This document shows, piece by piece, positions 17,923 to 27,200 of a stretch of 64,000 nucleotides of DNA (the stretch's first letter is position 1; every line of letters starts with the position of its first letter). The stretch is from Micromonospora nigra (GTDB taxonomy: Bacteria; Actinomycetota; Actinomycetes; Mycobacteriales; Micromonosporaceae), in assembly GCF_900091585.1 (NCBI RefSeq), contig NZ_FMHT01000003.1, positions 1,240,001-1,304,000 on the forward strand, read 5' to 3'. The translations under genes and the position numbers were made by a program. The notes beneath the pieces were generated by a model. That model worked only from the letters and a program-made list of their open reading frames with translations. It did not search any database and had not been told where the DNA came from.

Positions 17923-19098
17923 GTGACTTCGACCTGGGTTGAGCCGTCCAACACCGCGACCGCGCTGCTGCTCCTCGGCCGGGGCAGCGACCCCGCCACC
18001 GAGCGCGGGGTCGAGTGCCCGGGCGACCTGCCGGCGCCGAGCGACCCCGACCTGGTGGCCCGGGCCGCGGCGGCCAAGGCGGCGCTGGGCGAGCGGGTGT
18101 TCGTGCTGGGGCACCACTACCAGCGCGACGAGGTGATCCAGTTCGCCGACGTGACCGGCGACTCGTTCAAGCTGGCCCGGGAGGCGGCGGCCCGGCCCGG
18201 CGCGGAGTACATCGTCTTCTGCGGCGTGCACTTCATGGCCGAGAGCGCCGACATCCTCACCTCCGACGCCCAGAAGGTGATCCTGCCCGACCTGGCCGCC
18301 GGCTGCTCGATGGCCGACATGGCCGTGCTGTCGCAGGTCGAGAAGGCGTGGGACGTGCTGACCGAGCTGGGCGTCGCCGCCGACACCGTGCCGGTGACCT
18401 ACATGAACTCGTCTGCCGACATCAAGGGGTTCGTGGGGCGCAACGGCGGGGTGGTGTGCACCTCGTCGAACGCGAAGCGGGCCCTGGACTGGGCGTACGA
18501 GCAGGGCGGGAAGGTGCTCTTCCTGCCCGACCAGCACCTGGGCCGCAACACGGCGGTGCTGGAGATGGGCTTCTCGCTCGACGACTGCGTGCTCTACGAC
18601 CCGCACAAGCCGAACGGCGGGCTCAGCCCGGAGCAGCTGCGCGACGCGCGGATGATCCTCTGGCGGGGGCACTGCTCGGTGCACGGCCGGTTCACCCTCG
18701 ACAGCGTCAACGACGTCAGGGAGCGGGTGCCCGGGGTCAACGTGCTGGTACACCCCGAGTGCCGGCACGAGGTGGTGCGGGCCGCCGACCTGGTGGGCTC
18801 GACGGAGTACATCATCCGCACGATCGAGTCTGCGCCGGCCGGCTCGGCGTGGGCGGTCGGCACCGAGCTGAACCTGGTGCGGCGGCTGGCGCTGGCCCAC
18901 CCGGACAAGCAGATCATGTTCCTGGACAAGGCGGTCTGCTACTGCTCGACCATGAACCGGATCGACCTGCCACACCTGGTGTGGGCCCTGGAGGAGCTGG
19001 TGGCCGGCCGGGTGGTCAACCAGATCACCGTGGATGCCGACACCGCGCACCACGCGCGCGTCGCGCTGGACCAGATGCTGGCGCTGCCCGGGGCCTGA
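17923..19098 (+). CDS. nadA: Quinolinate synthase
   Basis: The enzyme condenses iminoaspartate with dihydroxyacetone phosphate to quinolinate in NAD synthesis, using a [4Fe-4S] cluster. The substrate motif GHHYQRDEVIQFAD, the cluster cysteines in AAGCSMADM, WRGHCSVHGRF and AVCYCSTMNR, and the GVHFMAESADIL block are all present. About 391 residues. GTG at 17923 is chosen; an ATG three codons upstream (17914) is equally possible. No nadB or nadC is next to it, unlike many bacteria where the three form an operon. Confidence 0.93.
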   Translation: MTSTWVEPSNTATALLLLGRGSDPATERGVECPGDLPAPSDPDLVARAAAAKAALGERVFVLGHHYQRDEVIQFADVTGDSFKLAREAAARPGAEYIVFCGVHFMAESADILTSDAQKVILPDLAAGCSMADMAVLSQVEKAWDVLTELGVAADTVPVTYMNSSADIKGFVGRNGGVVCTSSNAKRALDWAYEQGGKVLFLPDQHLGRNTAVLEMGFSLDDCVLYDPHKPNGGLSPEQLRDARMILWRGHCSVHGRFTLDSVNDVRERVPGVNVLVHPECRHEVVRAADLVGSTEYIIRTIESAPAGSAWAVGTELNLVRRLALAHPDKQIMFLDKAVCYCSTMNRIDLPHLVWALEELVAGRVVNQITVDADTAHHARVALDQMLALPGA

Positions 19099-19327
19099 TC
19101 CGCCCGGCCTCGATCACGCACAGTGACACCTCTGGCACACAAAAGTGCCGGATCACCGATAAGTACCCCGCAGTACGGTGTGACCCGGTCCAGCGTCGTC
19201 ACCGAGGGCTATGCTGCCGGAGCGACGACGCACATGGGCCGATTCGACCTGGACACATCCCGGGTAGCGATCACCCCATCGTGCGCTGCACCCCTGACAC
19301 GGCACCATCGACGCGCTGGAGGTTGCG

Positions 19328-20683
19328 TTGACCGACGACGTCCTGGTCGTACACGGAGGCACTCCGCTGGAAGGGCGGATCCGCGTGCGCGGCGCGAAGA
19401 ACCTGGTCTCCAAGGCGATGGTCGCCGCCCTGCTCGGTGACAGCCCGAGCCGGCTGTTCGACGTGCCGAAGATCCGCGACGTCGAGGTGGTACGCGGCCT
19501 GCTCGGCCTGCACGGCGTGAAGGTCACCGACGGCGGCGAGGACGGCGAACTGGTCTTCGATCCGGCGAACGTCGAGAGCGCCAGCACCGACCAGATCAAC
19601 GTGCACGCCGGTTCCAGCCGCATCCCGATCCTGTTCTGCGGGCCGTTGCTGCACCGGCTGGGCCACGCCTTCATTCCCGACCTGGGCGGCTGCCACATCG
19701 GCCCGCGCCCCATCGACTTCCACCTGCGGGCGCTGCGGGAGTTCGGCGCGACGGTCGAGAAGACCCCGGAAGGGCTGCACCTGTCGGCCCCCAACGGCCT
19801 GCACGGCACCAAGTTCGCGCTGCCGTACCCGAGCGTCGGCGCGACCGAGCAGGTGCTGCTGACGGCGGTGATGGCCGAAGGGGTCACCGAGCTGCGCAAC
19901 GCGGCGGTCGAGCCGGAGATCATCGACCTGATCTGCATCCTGCAGAAGATGGGCGCGATCATCAAGGTGCACACCGACCGGGTGATCGAGATCCAGGGCG
20001 TGCCGAAGCTGCACGGCTACACCCACCGGCCGATCCCCGACCGGATCGAGGCGGCGAGCTGGGCGGCGGCGGCGCTGGCAACCCGGGGGCACGTCGAGGT
20101 GCTCGGCGCGCAGCAGGCCGACATGATGACGTTCCTCAACGTGTTCCGCTCGGTCGGCGGCGAGTACGAGGTCACCGACGCCCGCCCGCCGAAGCTGGGC
20201 GACCCGGGCCAGGAGGGCGGCATCCGGTTCTGGCACCCGGGCGGCGAGCTGCACGCCGTGGCGCTGGAGACCGACGTGCACCCGGGCTTCATGACCGACT
20301 GGCAGCAGCCCCTCGTCGTGGCGCTGACCCAGGCGCGCGGCCTGTCCATCGTCCACGAGACGGTGTACGAGCAGCGGCTGGGCTACACCGAGGCACTGAA
20401 CTCGATGGGCGCGAACATCCAGGTCTACCGGGACTGTCTGGGCGGCACCCCCTGCCGCTTCGGCCGGCGCAACTTCAAGCACTCGGCGGTCATCGCCGGG
20501 CCGAGCAAGCTGCACGCCGCCGACCTGGTCATCCCCGACCTGCGGGCCGGTTTCAGCCACCTGATCGCGGCGCTGGCCGCCGAGGGCACCTCCCGGGTGT
20601 ACGGCGTCGACCTGATCAACCGGGGCTACGAGGACTTCGAGGCGAAGCTCGCCGACCTGGGCGCGCACGTCGAGCGCCCCTGA
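19328..20683 (+). CDS. murA: UDP-N-acetylglucosamine 1-carboxyvinyltransferase (MurA family)
   Basis: A 451-residue EPSP-synthase-fold enzyme for the first committed step of peptidoglycan precursor synthesis. The Lys-Asn pair in RGAKNLVSKA (24-25) and the loop cysteine in GGCHIGPRPID (Cys122), which binds PEP and is the fosfomycin target, are both present. It is about 30 residues longer than E. coli MurA. The TTG start is supported by GGAGG five bases upstream. Actinobacteria often have two MurA paralogs; which one this is cannot be told. A 229-base leader separates it from nadA, and I see no clear riboswitch there. Confidence 0.88.
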   Translation: MTDDVLVVHGGTPLEGRIRVRGAKNLVSKAMVAALLGDSPSRLFDVPKIRDVEVVRGLLGLHGVKVTDGGEDGELVFDPANVESASTDQINVHAGSSRIPILFCGPLLHRLGHAFIPDLGGCHIGPRPIDFHLRALREFGATVEKTPEGLHLSAPNGLHGTKFALPYPSVGATEQVLLTAVMAEGVTELRNAAVEPEIIDLICILQKMGAIIKVHTDRVIEIQGVPKLHGYTHRPIPDRIEAASWAAAALATRGHVEVLGAQQADMMTFLNVFRSVGGEYEVTDARPPKLGDPGQEGGIRFWHPGGELHAVALETDVHPGFMTDWQQPLVVALTQARGLSIVHETVYEQRLGYTEALNSMGANIQVYRDCLGGTPCRFGRRNFKHSAVIAGPSKLHAADLVIPDLRAGFSHLIAALAAEGTSRVYGVDLINRGYEDFEAKLADLGAHVERP

Positions 20684-20726
20684 ACCGACCGGCCCGACGG
20701 CCACGCAGGTCGACCTCGACCATCGA

Positions 20727-20768
20727 CGCCCGCGCCCGGTGCACCGCGATGTGCACCGGGCGCGGGCG
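20727..20768 (+). terminator. Terminator downstream of murA
   Basis: A perfect 18-bp stem (20727-20744 with 20751-20768) with a six-base loop lies between murA and the next promoter. Confidence 0.8.
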
Positions 20769-20774
20769 TTTGGC

Positions 20775-20780
20775 TACCCT
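20775..20780 (+). promoter_or_regulatory. -10 hexamer TACCCT of a probable leaderless promoter
   Basis: TACCCT lies six bases before the GTG of the DUF3043 gene and directly follows the murA terminator hairpin. Confidence 0.45.
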
Positions 20781-20786
20781 TGCCGC

Positions 20787-21386
20787 GTGCCGTCGCTGTT
20801 TCGCCGCAAGTCCGCCGACCTCGTCGACGAGGCCGTCACCCCGGTGACGCCCGACGAGGAGTCCGAGTCCGCCCGCCCCCGGGGCTACACCCCGGCCAAG
20901 GGACGTGAGACGCCGAAGCGGCCTGCCGCGGGTCGCCGTCCGGCCGGGGCCACCAAGCCGCTGACCAAGGAGGAGGCGCGGGAGCGCCGGCGGCAGCAGC
21001 GGGCCGAGTCGGCGGCGGAGTTCCGCCGCGAGGGCGGCCCACGCGACCGGGGCCCGGAGCGGCTGCTGGCCCGCAACGTGGTCGACTCGCGGCGCACCGT
21101 CGGCACGTGGTTCTTCGGCGGGGCGCTCATCGTGCTGATCGGGTCCAACGCGGCGATGCCGCCGGCGATCCGGCTGGCCTCGAATCTGCTGTGGGGTGCG
21201 CTGGCCGTCGGCCTGGTGATCGACTCGGTGCTGATCTCGCGGAAGATCAAGAAGCTGGTCCGGGACCGGTTCCCCCACACCGACCAGCGGATGGGCTCCC
21301 TCTACTTCTACGCGATCATGCGGGCGATCACCTTCCGCAAGCTGCGTACCCCCGAACCGAGGGTGAAGATCGGCGACCCGATCTGA
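20787..21386 (+). CDS. DUF3043 membrane protein
   Basis: A 199-residue protein starting PSLFRRKSADLV, the usual N-terminus of DUF3043. The first 100 residues are charged and probably disordered (KPLTKEEARERRRQQRAESAAEF). Two membrane helices follow (about 107-122 and 129-148) and then the conserved basic tail RFPHTDQRMGSLYFYAIMRAITFRKLR. The family is restricted largely to Actinobacteria and has no assigned function. It is transcribed alone between two hairpins. Confidence 0.85.
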   Translation: MPSLFRRKSADLVDEAVTPVTPDEESESARPRGYTPAKGRETPKRPAAGRRPAGATKPLTKEEARERRRQQRAESAAEFRREGGPRDRGPERLLARNVVDSRRTVGTWFFGGALIVLIGSNAAMPPAIRLASNLLWGALAVGLVIDSVLISRKIKKLVRDRFPHTDQRMGSLYFYAIMRAITFRKLRTPEPRVKIGDPI

Positions 21387-21401
21387 GTCCGGCCGGCTCC
21401 T

Positions 21402-21436
21402 GCGGCCCCTTCCCCGGTCCCGGGGCGAGGGGCCGC
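21402..21436. terminator. Bidirectional hairpin between DUF3043 and ABC genes
   Basis: GCGGCCCCT-type arms (21402-21416 and 21421-21436) pair with one bulge around a short loop, between two convergent stop codons. Confidence 0.65.
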
Positions 21437-21438
21437 TG

Positions 21439-22404
21439 TCATGCCGGGGTGCGGTAGAGCCGCGTGACGACGTCCTCGATCGCCGGTTCGACGATCGAGA
21501 CGTCCCGTAGCGTGCCCAGCCCGGCCAGCGCGGCGACCACCTCGGCCACGCCGGCCGACTCCAGGACGAACACCAGCCGGTGCCCGTCGGCCTCCACCCG
21601 CAGCAGCGGCGCGCCGGGCAGCGTCGGCGGCGTGGGCAACGCCGTGTCCAGGTCCGCCACGACGAGCCGCCGGGAGCCGTACCGCTCGTGCAGTGCGGCG
21701 ATCGTGCCGTCGTGCACCACCCGGCCGTGGTCGATCACCACCAGCCGGTGGCAGAGCCGCTCGATGTCGGCGAGGTCGTGGGTGGTCAGCACCAGGGTGG
21801 TGTCGCCGGTGCCGCCCAGTTCGGCGAGGAAACCGCGCACCGCCTGCCGACTGACCACGTCCAGGCCGATGGTGGGCTCGTCGAGGAACAGCACCTCGGG
21901 GCCGTGCAGCAGCGCGGCGGTCAGCTCGCCCCGCATCCGTTGGCCGAGGGAGAGCTGCCGCACCGGCACGTCCAGGAAGGGATCCAGGTCGAGCAGGACA
22001 CGGCAGCGACGCAGCCGGGCGGCGTGGTCGCCGGCCGGCACCCGGTAGACGTGCCGCAGCAGGTCGAACGACTCCCGCAGCGGCAGGTCCCACCACAGTT
22101 GGGACCGCTGCCCGAAGACCACGCCGATGCGCAGCGCGAGCCGGGTGCGCCGGGCCACCGGCGCCAACCCGCACACCAGGGCCGTGCCGGAGGTGGGCGT
22201 CAACACGCCGGTGAGCATCTTCAGGGTGGTGGACTTGCCCGCACCGTTCGGGCCGATGTAGCCGAGCAGCTCGCCCCGGCCGACCCGCAGATCGACCCCG
22301 TCGACGGCGGTGACCAGCCGCCTGGTTCGGCGCAGCCGGCCGACCTTCACCAGGACGGTGAACTCCTTGCGCAGCGCGTGCGCCACGATCACGTCGTCGC
22401 TCAT
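21439..22404 (-). CDS. ABC-2 type transporter ATP-binding protein
   Basis: A 321-residue ATPase subunit with Walker A GPNGAGKST (51-59), signature LSLGQRMRGELTAALL, Walker B VLFLDEPTIGLD and the switch histidine in TTHD. The C-terminal 90 residues form an extra domain seen in DrrA-like and multidrug ABC-2 ATPases. With the two following permease genes it should form an exporter; the cargo is unknown. It overlaps the upstream permease by four bases, so the three genes are one operon. Confidence 0.93.
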   Translation of the reverse strand: MSDDVIVAHALRKEFTVLVKVGRLRRTRRLVTAVDGVDLRVGRGELLGYIGPNGAGKSTTLKMLTGVLTPTSGTALVCGLAPVARRTRLALRIGVVFGQRSQLWWDLPLRESFDLLRHVYRVPAGDHAARLRRCRVLLDLDPFLDVPVRQLSLGQRMRGELTAALLHGPEVLFLDEPTIGLDVVSRQAVRGFLAELGGTGDTTLVLTTHDLADIERLCHRLVVIDHGRVVHDGTIAALHERYGSRRLVVADLDTALPTPPTLPGAPLLRVEADGHRLVFVLESAGVAEVVAALAGLGTLRDVSIVEPAIEDVVTRLYRTPA

Positions 22405-23201
22405 GACCCCGTACTCCGGTAGTGGCGGACCCCCGCGCGCCAGGCCGCCGCGGCGAGCGCGGCGGCGACCAGCGCGACGGCCGGCGAGACCCGACCCACC
22501 CAGGCGGGCAGGCCCAGCGGGTCGGCCCGGCCGAGCAGCGCCAGCGCCGGGTGGTAGCTGACGAAGGCGAACCCGAGGCCGTACGCGAACAGCGCGCGGA
22601 ACCAGCCGTCGTAGACGGTCATCGGGTACGAGGTGAAGTCCCGCCCCCCGTAGGTGACCGAGTTGGCCAGCTCGCCGGAGTCGACCCAGCGGAACGACAG
22701 TGTCGCCGTGGCCACGAACACCGACCCGAAGAACACCACCGCGGCCACCGGTGCGACCACCGCGAGCAGCAGCCGCCCCGGCGTCCAGTCGATCTCCGCG
22801 GAGCGCAACGCCACCAGGTAGACCGTCAGCCCGAAGGCCGCCCGGGAGAGCTTGCGCAGCGGCAGCTCCATCAGCAGCAGCTGCGGCAGGGCACCCAGCG
22901 GACGCACCAGGACGGCGTCGAACAGGCCGGTGCGCACGTACCGGGGCAGCCGTTCGATGTTGCCGACCAGCAGGTCGGCGACGGCGAACGAGACGGCCGT
23001 CAGCGCCACCAGCACCAGCGACTCGCGCAGCGTGAAGCCACCCAGTTCGCGGGTCACCCCGAAGATGACCAGCACGGTCAGCACGTCGAGGACGGTGGCC
23101 CCGACGTTGCCGACGAGGTCGACGGCGAACGAGGTGCGGTACGCCGCCTGCGAGCGGGCCTGGCCCCGCAGCAGCGCCCAGTACGCGGCCGGCTCACCCA
23201 C
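22401..23201 (-). CDS. ABC-2 type transporter permease (DUF990-like)
   Basis: A 266-residue membrane protein with about six hydrophobic segments. The N-terminal pattern YWALLRGQARSQAAYRTSFAVDL, an amphipathic helix before the first membrane span, is typical of ABC-2 family transporter proteins grouped as DUF990. It overlaps the ATPase gene by four bases and the other permease by eight. The two permeases are related in layout and probably form a heterodimer. Confidence 0.88.
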   Translation of the reverse strand: MGEPAAYWALLRGQARSQAAYRTSFAVDLVGNVGATVLDVLTVLVIFGVTRELGGFTLRESLVLVALTAVSFAVADLLVGNIERLPRYVRTGLFDAVLVRPLGALPQLLLMELPLRKLSRAAFGLTVYLVALRSAEIDWTPGRLLLAVVAPVAAVVFFGSVFVATATLSFRWVDSGELANSVTYGGRDFTSYPMTVYDGWFRALFAYGLGFAFVSYHPALALLGRADPLGLPAWVGRVSPAVALVAAALAAAAWRAGVRHYRSTGS

Positions 23202-24060
23202 CCTGCGCCACCATCCGGCGCTCGGCGCGGTGCTGCACCAGCCGGCAGGCCGCCAGCACCAGCCCCGCCCAGGCGACCTGAAGGGCGACCAGGCCGAGCT
23301 GGGTACCCGTCGGGTCCCGCTCGACCAGCACGTCGAGCGAGGTCTGGAGCAGGCTCGGGAACGGGGTGCCCAGCCAGAGGACGAGCTGGAGCCAGTCGGG
23401 CAGGAAGCGCAGCGGGAAGTACAGCCCGGCGAGCCCGGTGGAGGCGAGCAGCCACAGGATCATCGGCCCCCGTACGTCGTGCAGCCAGTACGCGGTGGCG
23501 TTGACCAGGAACCGGCAGCCGAAGCCGAGGACCACGGCGACCGGCACGGACAGCAGGAACAGCGGCACGGTGGCGGGACGGTCGGGCAGGTGGACGGGGA
23601 AGAACAGCGGTCCGACGAGCAGTGGGGGCGGCAGCCGGGTCAACGCGGCGTACCAGGCGCGGCCCAGGTCGGCGGCGAGCAGGCTGGTGACCGGGTGGAC
23701 GGGACGCAGCAGGTCGGTGACCACCTCCCCGGTGCGGATCCGGTCGGCCAGCTCGGTCCACGAGCCGACCAGAATCACGGCGAGCAGGCCCTGGCTGGCC
23801 CAGACGAAGGTGACCAGCTGCGCGCGGTCGTACCCGGCCACGGTGCCGGCGGCCCCGGCCACGGCGAGCAGGACGTAGCAGCGCAGGAAGCCGAAGACGG
23901 TGTTGGTGACCACGCCGGCCACGGTTGCCTGCCGGTAGGTGGAGTATCGTCGGAAGCCCGATCCGGCTATAGCCCTAAATGTCCGGAACCATAGGATAAC
24001 GTTTGACGCCGGGGGCGGTGCCACAGTGGCGGTGACCGAGCCCACGCCGCTACCCTCCAT
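23194..24060 (-). CDS. ABC-2 type transporter permease (first gene of operon)
   Basis: A permease of up to 288 residues with about six membrane segments, similar in layout to its neighbour (LWFRTFRAIAGSGFRRYSTYRQ parallels the partner's N-terminal helix). The start is uncertain: ATG 24060 or GTG 24024. The conserved helix argues against a later start. The codons at about 23964-24003 include CTA, ATA, AGG, GTT and TTT, all unusual for this genome, and form an AT-rich pocket that also contains a -10-like TATCCTA. Confidence 0.82.
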   Translation of the reverse strand: MEGSGVGSVTATVAPPPASNVILWFRTFRAIAGSGFRRYSTYRQATVAGVVTNTVFGFLRCYVLLAVAGAAGTVAGYDRAQLVTFVWASQGLLAVILVGSWTELADRIRTGEVVTDLLRPVHPVTSLLAADLGRAWYAALTRLPPPLLVGPLFFPVHLPDRPATVPLFLLSVPVAVVLGFGCRFLVNATAYWLHDVRGPMILWLLASTGLAGLYFPLRFLPDWLQLVLWLGTPFPSLLQTSLDVLVERDPTGTQLGLVALQVAWAGLVLAACRLVQHRAERRMVAQGG

Positions 24061-24148
24061 CCGCAGCCACGACGTGCCGGAGGGGCGACTCTACCGGCAC
24101 GTCGAGGGGCCCAGCGCGACAATTCCCGACGAGGTGACATCGCCGTGA
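24032..24148 (+). CDS. Possible 38-residue open frame, uncertain
   Basis: A short frame starting at GTG (MTEPTPLPS) and ending just at the next GTGAGCGAG repeat. It overlaps the N-terminal region of the permease on the other strand. A TAGGAT hexamer lies upstream at 23992-23997. I recognise no family and record it only because the local base composition differs from the surroundings. Confidence 0.15.
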   Translation: MTEPTPLPSIRSHDVPEGRLYRHVEGPSATIPDEVTSP

Positions 24149-24198
24149 GCGAGCGGACGCGAGCCGGCCACCGGGACACGGCCGTGAGCGAGCGGACG
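24142..24198. repeat. Direct repeat GCCGTGAGCGAGCGGACG, two copies
   Basis: Identical 18-base copies at 24142-24159 and 24181-24198, 39 bases apart, in the spacer between the ABC operon and the WG-repeat gene. Confidence 0.75.
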
Positions 24199-24290
24199 TC
24201 GACCGGGCGGCTCCGCCCGCACCGGGATCGCCCCGGCCACCGCACCCCGGTCCTCCTCCGCCACGGCTGCCCGGACGACAGGTCGCAGGG

Positions 24291-27200
24291 ATGAGTCGCG
24301 GCTACGCCGACCGGTGGCACGACCCGGCCGAACCCTCCTGGGTCGCCGAGCCGACCAGCGAGTGGCAACCCCAGTTCCCCGGCCAGCGCTACCCCGGCGA
24401 CATCGGCGTCCAGTACCTCCCCCCGACCGGCGCGCCCCGGGGAGGCTCCGCCATCGGCCGCGCCGAGGTGCCTCCGCTCGCACCCACCCGGCCCGACGGC
24501 ACGTACCTGGGCCGGTCCTGGGACGAGGAGCCCGACCACGGGTACGCGGCCCCCGGCCGGCGGAGCTGGGACGACCCCGAACCGCACGGCTGGGACCACT
24601 CCGGCCCGACCCGGCACGGCACCGCCGACGCGCGACGCCGGGACGGCACCGGGGCCCTCCCCGGCGGCGGCAGAGGCCCACGCCGGGACGGCACGGACGC
24701 CCGGTGGGAGCGTCCGCGGGCACGACGCGACGACGTCGGCGGGCCGCGCCAGCCGGACAGCTACGACCACACCCTGTACCAACGGCCCCACCCCGACCGG
24801 CCGGCACCCGACGGCGGGTTCGTCGGCGGCGACCTCCACCGGCCCGGCGACGAGCGACGCGCCGACCGCCGGACGAGGTCGGACCAGGCCTGGGCCGCCG
24901 ACCCCACCGTCGACCGCCGGACAGGGCCCGATCAGGCATGGGCTGGCGACCGGCAGCAGCCGGTCGCCGGGCAGCCGCGCGGCCGGGGCGAGGTGACCTG
25001 GTCCGACTACGGCCACCCCGAACGACCCGCACGGGAGCAGGGTCGCCGCCCCGACCGCACGGAACCGGAGCGGCCCGGGCCGACCGACTGGGAGCGGCGG
25101 GTCGAGGTGACCCCCGTCTCCCCCGCCAGCCACGGCGAACCCGACTGGCTGCCGGAACCCGGGGAGCGGACCCACCGGTCGAGCCGCTATCCACGGCCCG
25201 CCGAGGGGACGCAGCGACGGGTCCCCGGCGACGCTGAGCGCCGCCCCCGGTACCAGTGGAGCGACCACCCCGGCGGGCCCAGGTACGACGACGAGGCGGA
25301 CCGTGACGCCGCCCGAGCCCAGCACCGAGCCGTCCCGCTCGCCGAGCCGGCGTACCCGGACAGCTACGTGGACGACGACCCGCCGGTACCACCCGTGCCC
25401 CGCAGCCACCCGGACGACCGGCCCCGCGTCGACGAGCGCCGCCGGACCGACCGCGACGAGCAGTGGACGAACCGCGACGGCGCGGGAGACCGGCCGCGCC
25501 GCGAGGACCCCCAGCCGACGACCCCGGTCCGGGGCCACCTGCCGTGGCCGGCCGAGGGCCCACTGCGCCCCGGCTACGGCCCCGAGCCGGTGGGTCACGC
25601 CGAGCCGGTGGGTCACGCCGATCCGGGCGGGTCACACCGGTCGGCGAGAGCCTCCGCGCCGCCACCACTGTCCCACCAGGGCGACATCCGGCCCTCCGGC
25701 CCGCAGACCCCGCCGCAGCGTCCACACCTTCGAGTGGTACGCGATCCGGACGAGCGGGAGCGCGAGGTGCCCTCCTCCCGTCAGTCCGTCTCCCCGGCGC
25801 CGCCCGAGCACCCGGTCTCCCCGGCGTCGCCGCCCCGACGACCGGCCGGCCCCGACCGCCCGGTCTCCCCCGCCGCCGGGTACGAGCGTCCGGCCTCCCC
25901 CGCCCCGGCATACCAGCGCCCCGAACCACCCACCGCCGACCAGCGCCCCGAATCACCCGCCGGACACGAACACCCCACCGGTGCAGAGGCGGTCCCGCCC
26001 GTCGCTGCGGAGAGGCCCGTGTCGCCAGCCCCGGCCGGCGAGCGCCCGCACCGTCCCGCACCCGCACCCGCACCCGCACCCGCACCCGCACCCGCACCCG
26101 CACGGGAACGCCCGGCAGTCGCCAGCGATACGGTCGTGCCCGCGCCGACGGACCGGCACCCGACTCGACACCCGGCTCAGGACCGCCCGGCCCCGCCTCC
26201 ACCGGCCCAGGCCCGTCCAGCCCCGCCCGTCCCGACCCCGCACCGGCCGCTGCCGCCCTCCCCGGAGCAGCCGGCACCGCCGAGCACGTCCGACCCGCGC
26301 CCGGCACCGCCGGGAACGTCCGCCCCACGCCCGACACCGCCGAGCACCGCCCCACGCCCGACACCGCCGAGCACGCCCGGCCACGACCCGTCACCGCCGC
26401 TTGTCGCCCCGCGGCCACAGGATGTTCCCCCACCCCCGGCAGCCGGGCCGACGACCCGACCGGACGCACCGGACACCGGCCCCGCACCACAGTCACCTGC
26501 CGCCCGACTGCGCATGGAGTTCCTTCCGGCCCCATCCGGCGAGACTCCCGCTTCGCGGGATCGTCCGTCGTCGGAAGTGCCCGGACCGGGACAGCCCCGG
26601 CGGTACGTCCCCCCGCCGCCAACCGATCCCGAACCGGCTCCCCGCGCCGCCCGGCCGCCGTCGGGCGGTCCGGCCGCGTGGTTCCAGCCCGCCCGTCCTC
26701 CGGCGCCGGACGGGCCGGTGGACGGCACCGGCGCGGTGGTCGACGACGCGGAGCCGGAGGCACCGATCCCACCCCGGCCAGTCCGCGACGTCGACCTGGC
26801 CCCCGCCCGCCCTGCTCCACCGGCGTCCCACGAGGTGGCCCCGGTCTCCGCCCCGCCCGGCCGACCCGACGAGCCCGGGCCGGCGACCGCCGACGGTACG
26901 CCGGACGAACCGGCGGCACCGTCCACAGCCGACGGCACCGCACCAGCGGCGACCGGCCCGTCCGACCCCGCCGCTCCGGCCGTCCCCGCCCCCACGCCCC
27001 CGGACACTCCCGACCCCGTACCGCCGACCGTGGAACCCGGTTCGGCAGTCGAGCAGGATCCGGTCGCGCACCGAACCGACCCCGCCCCCACGGTCGAACC
27101 GGCACCTGCCAGCCCACCCACACCCGAAGACCCCGCGTTGCCCGGCGCTGTCGCAACCCACTCCGCCCCACCGCCGGGCCCGACGCCATCGGCACCACCA

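Noticed and set aside
19099..19327. Riboswitch or tRNA gene in the murA leader
   Set aside because: Only short weak hairpins (for example GGCAC/GTGCC) occur; no tRNA cloverleaf or known aptamer pattern is visible. I saw no tRNA or rRNA gene anywhere in the window.
24061..24290. Insertion sequence or attachment site near the ABC/WG-repeat boundary
   Set aside because: Only two 18-base direct repeats are present; no transposase, integrase, tRNA end or terminal inverted repeats.
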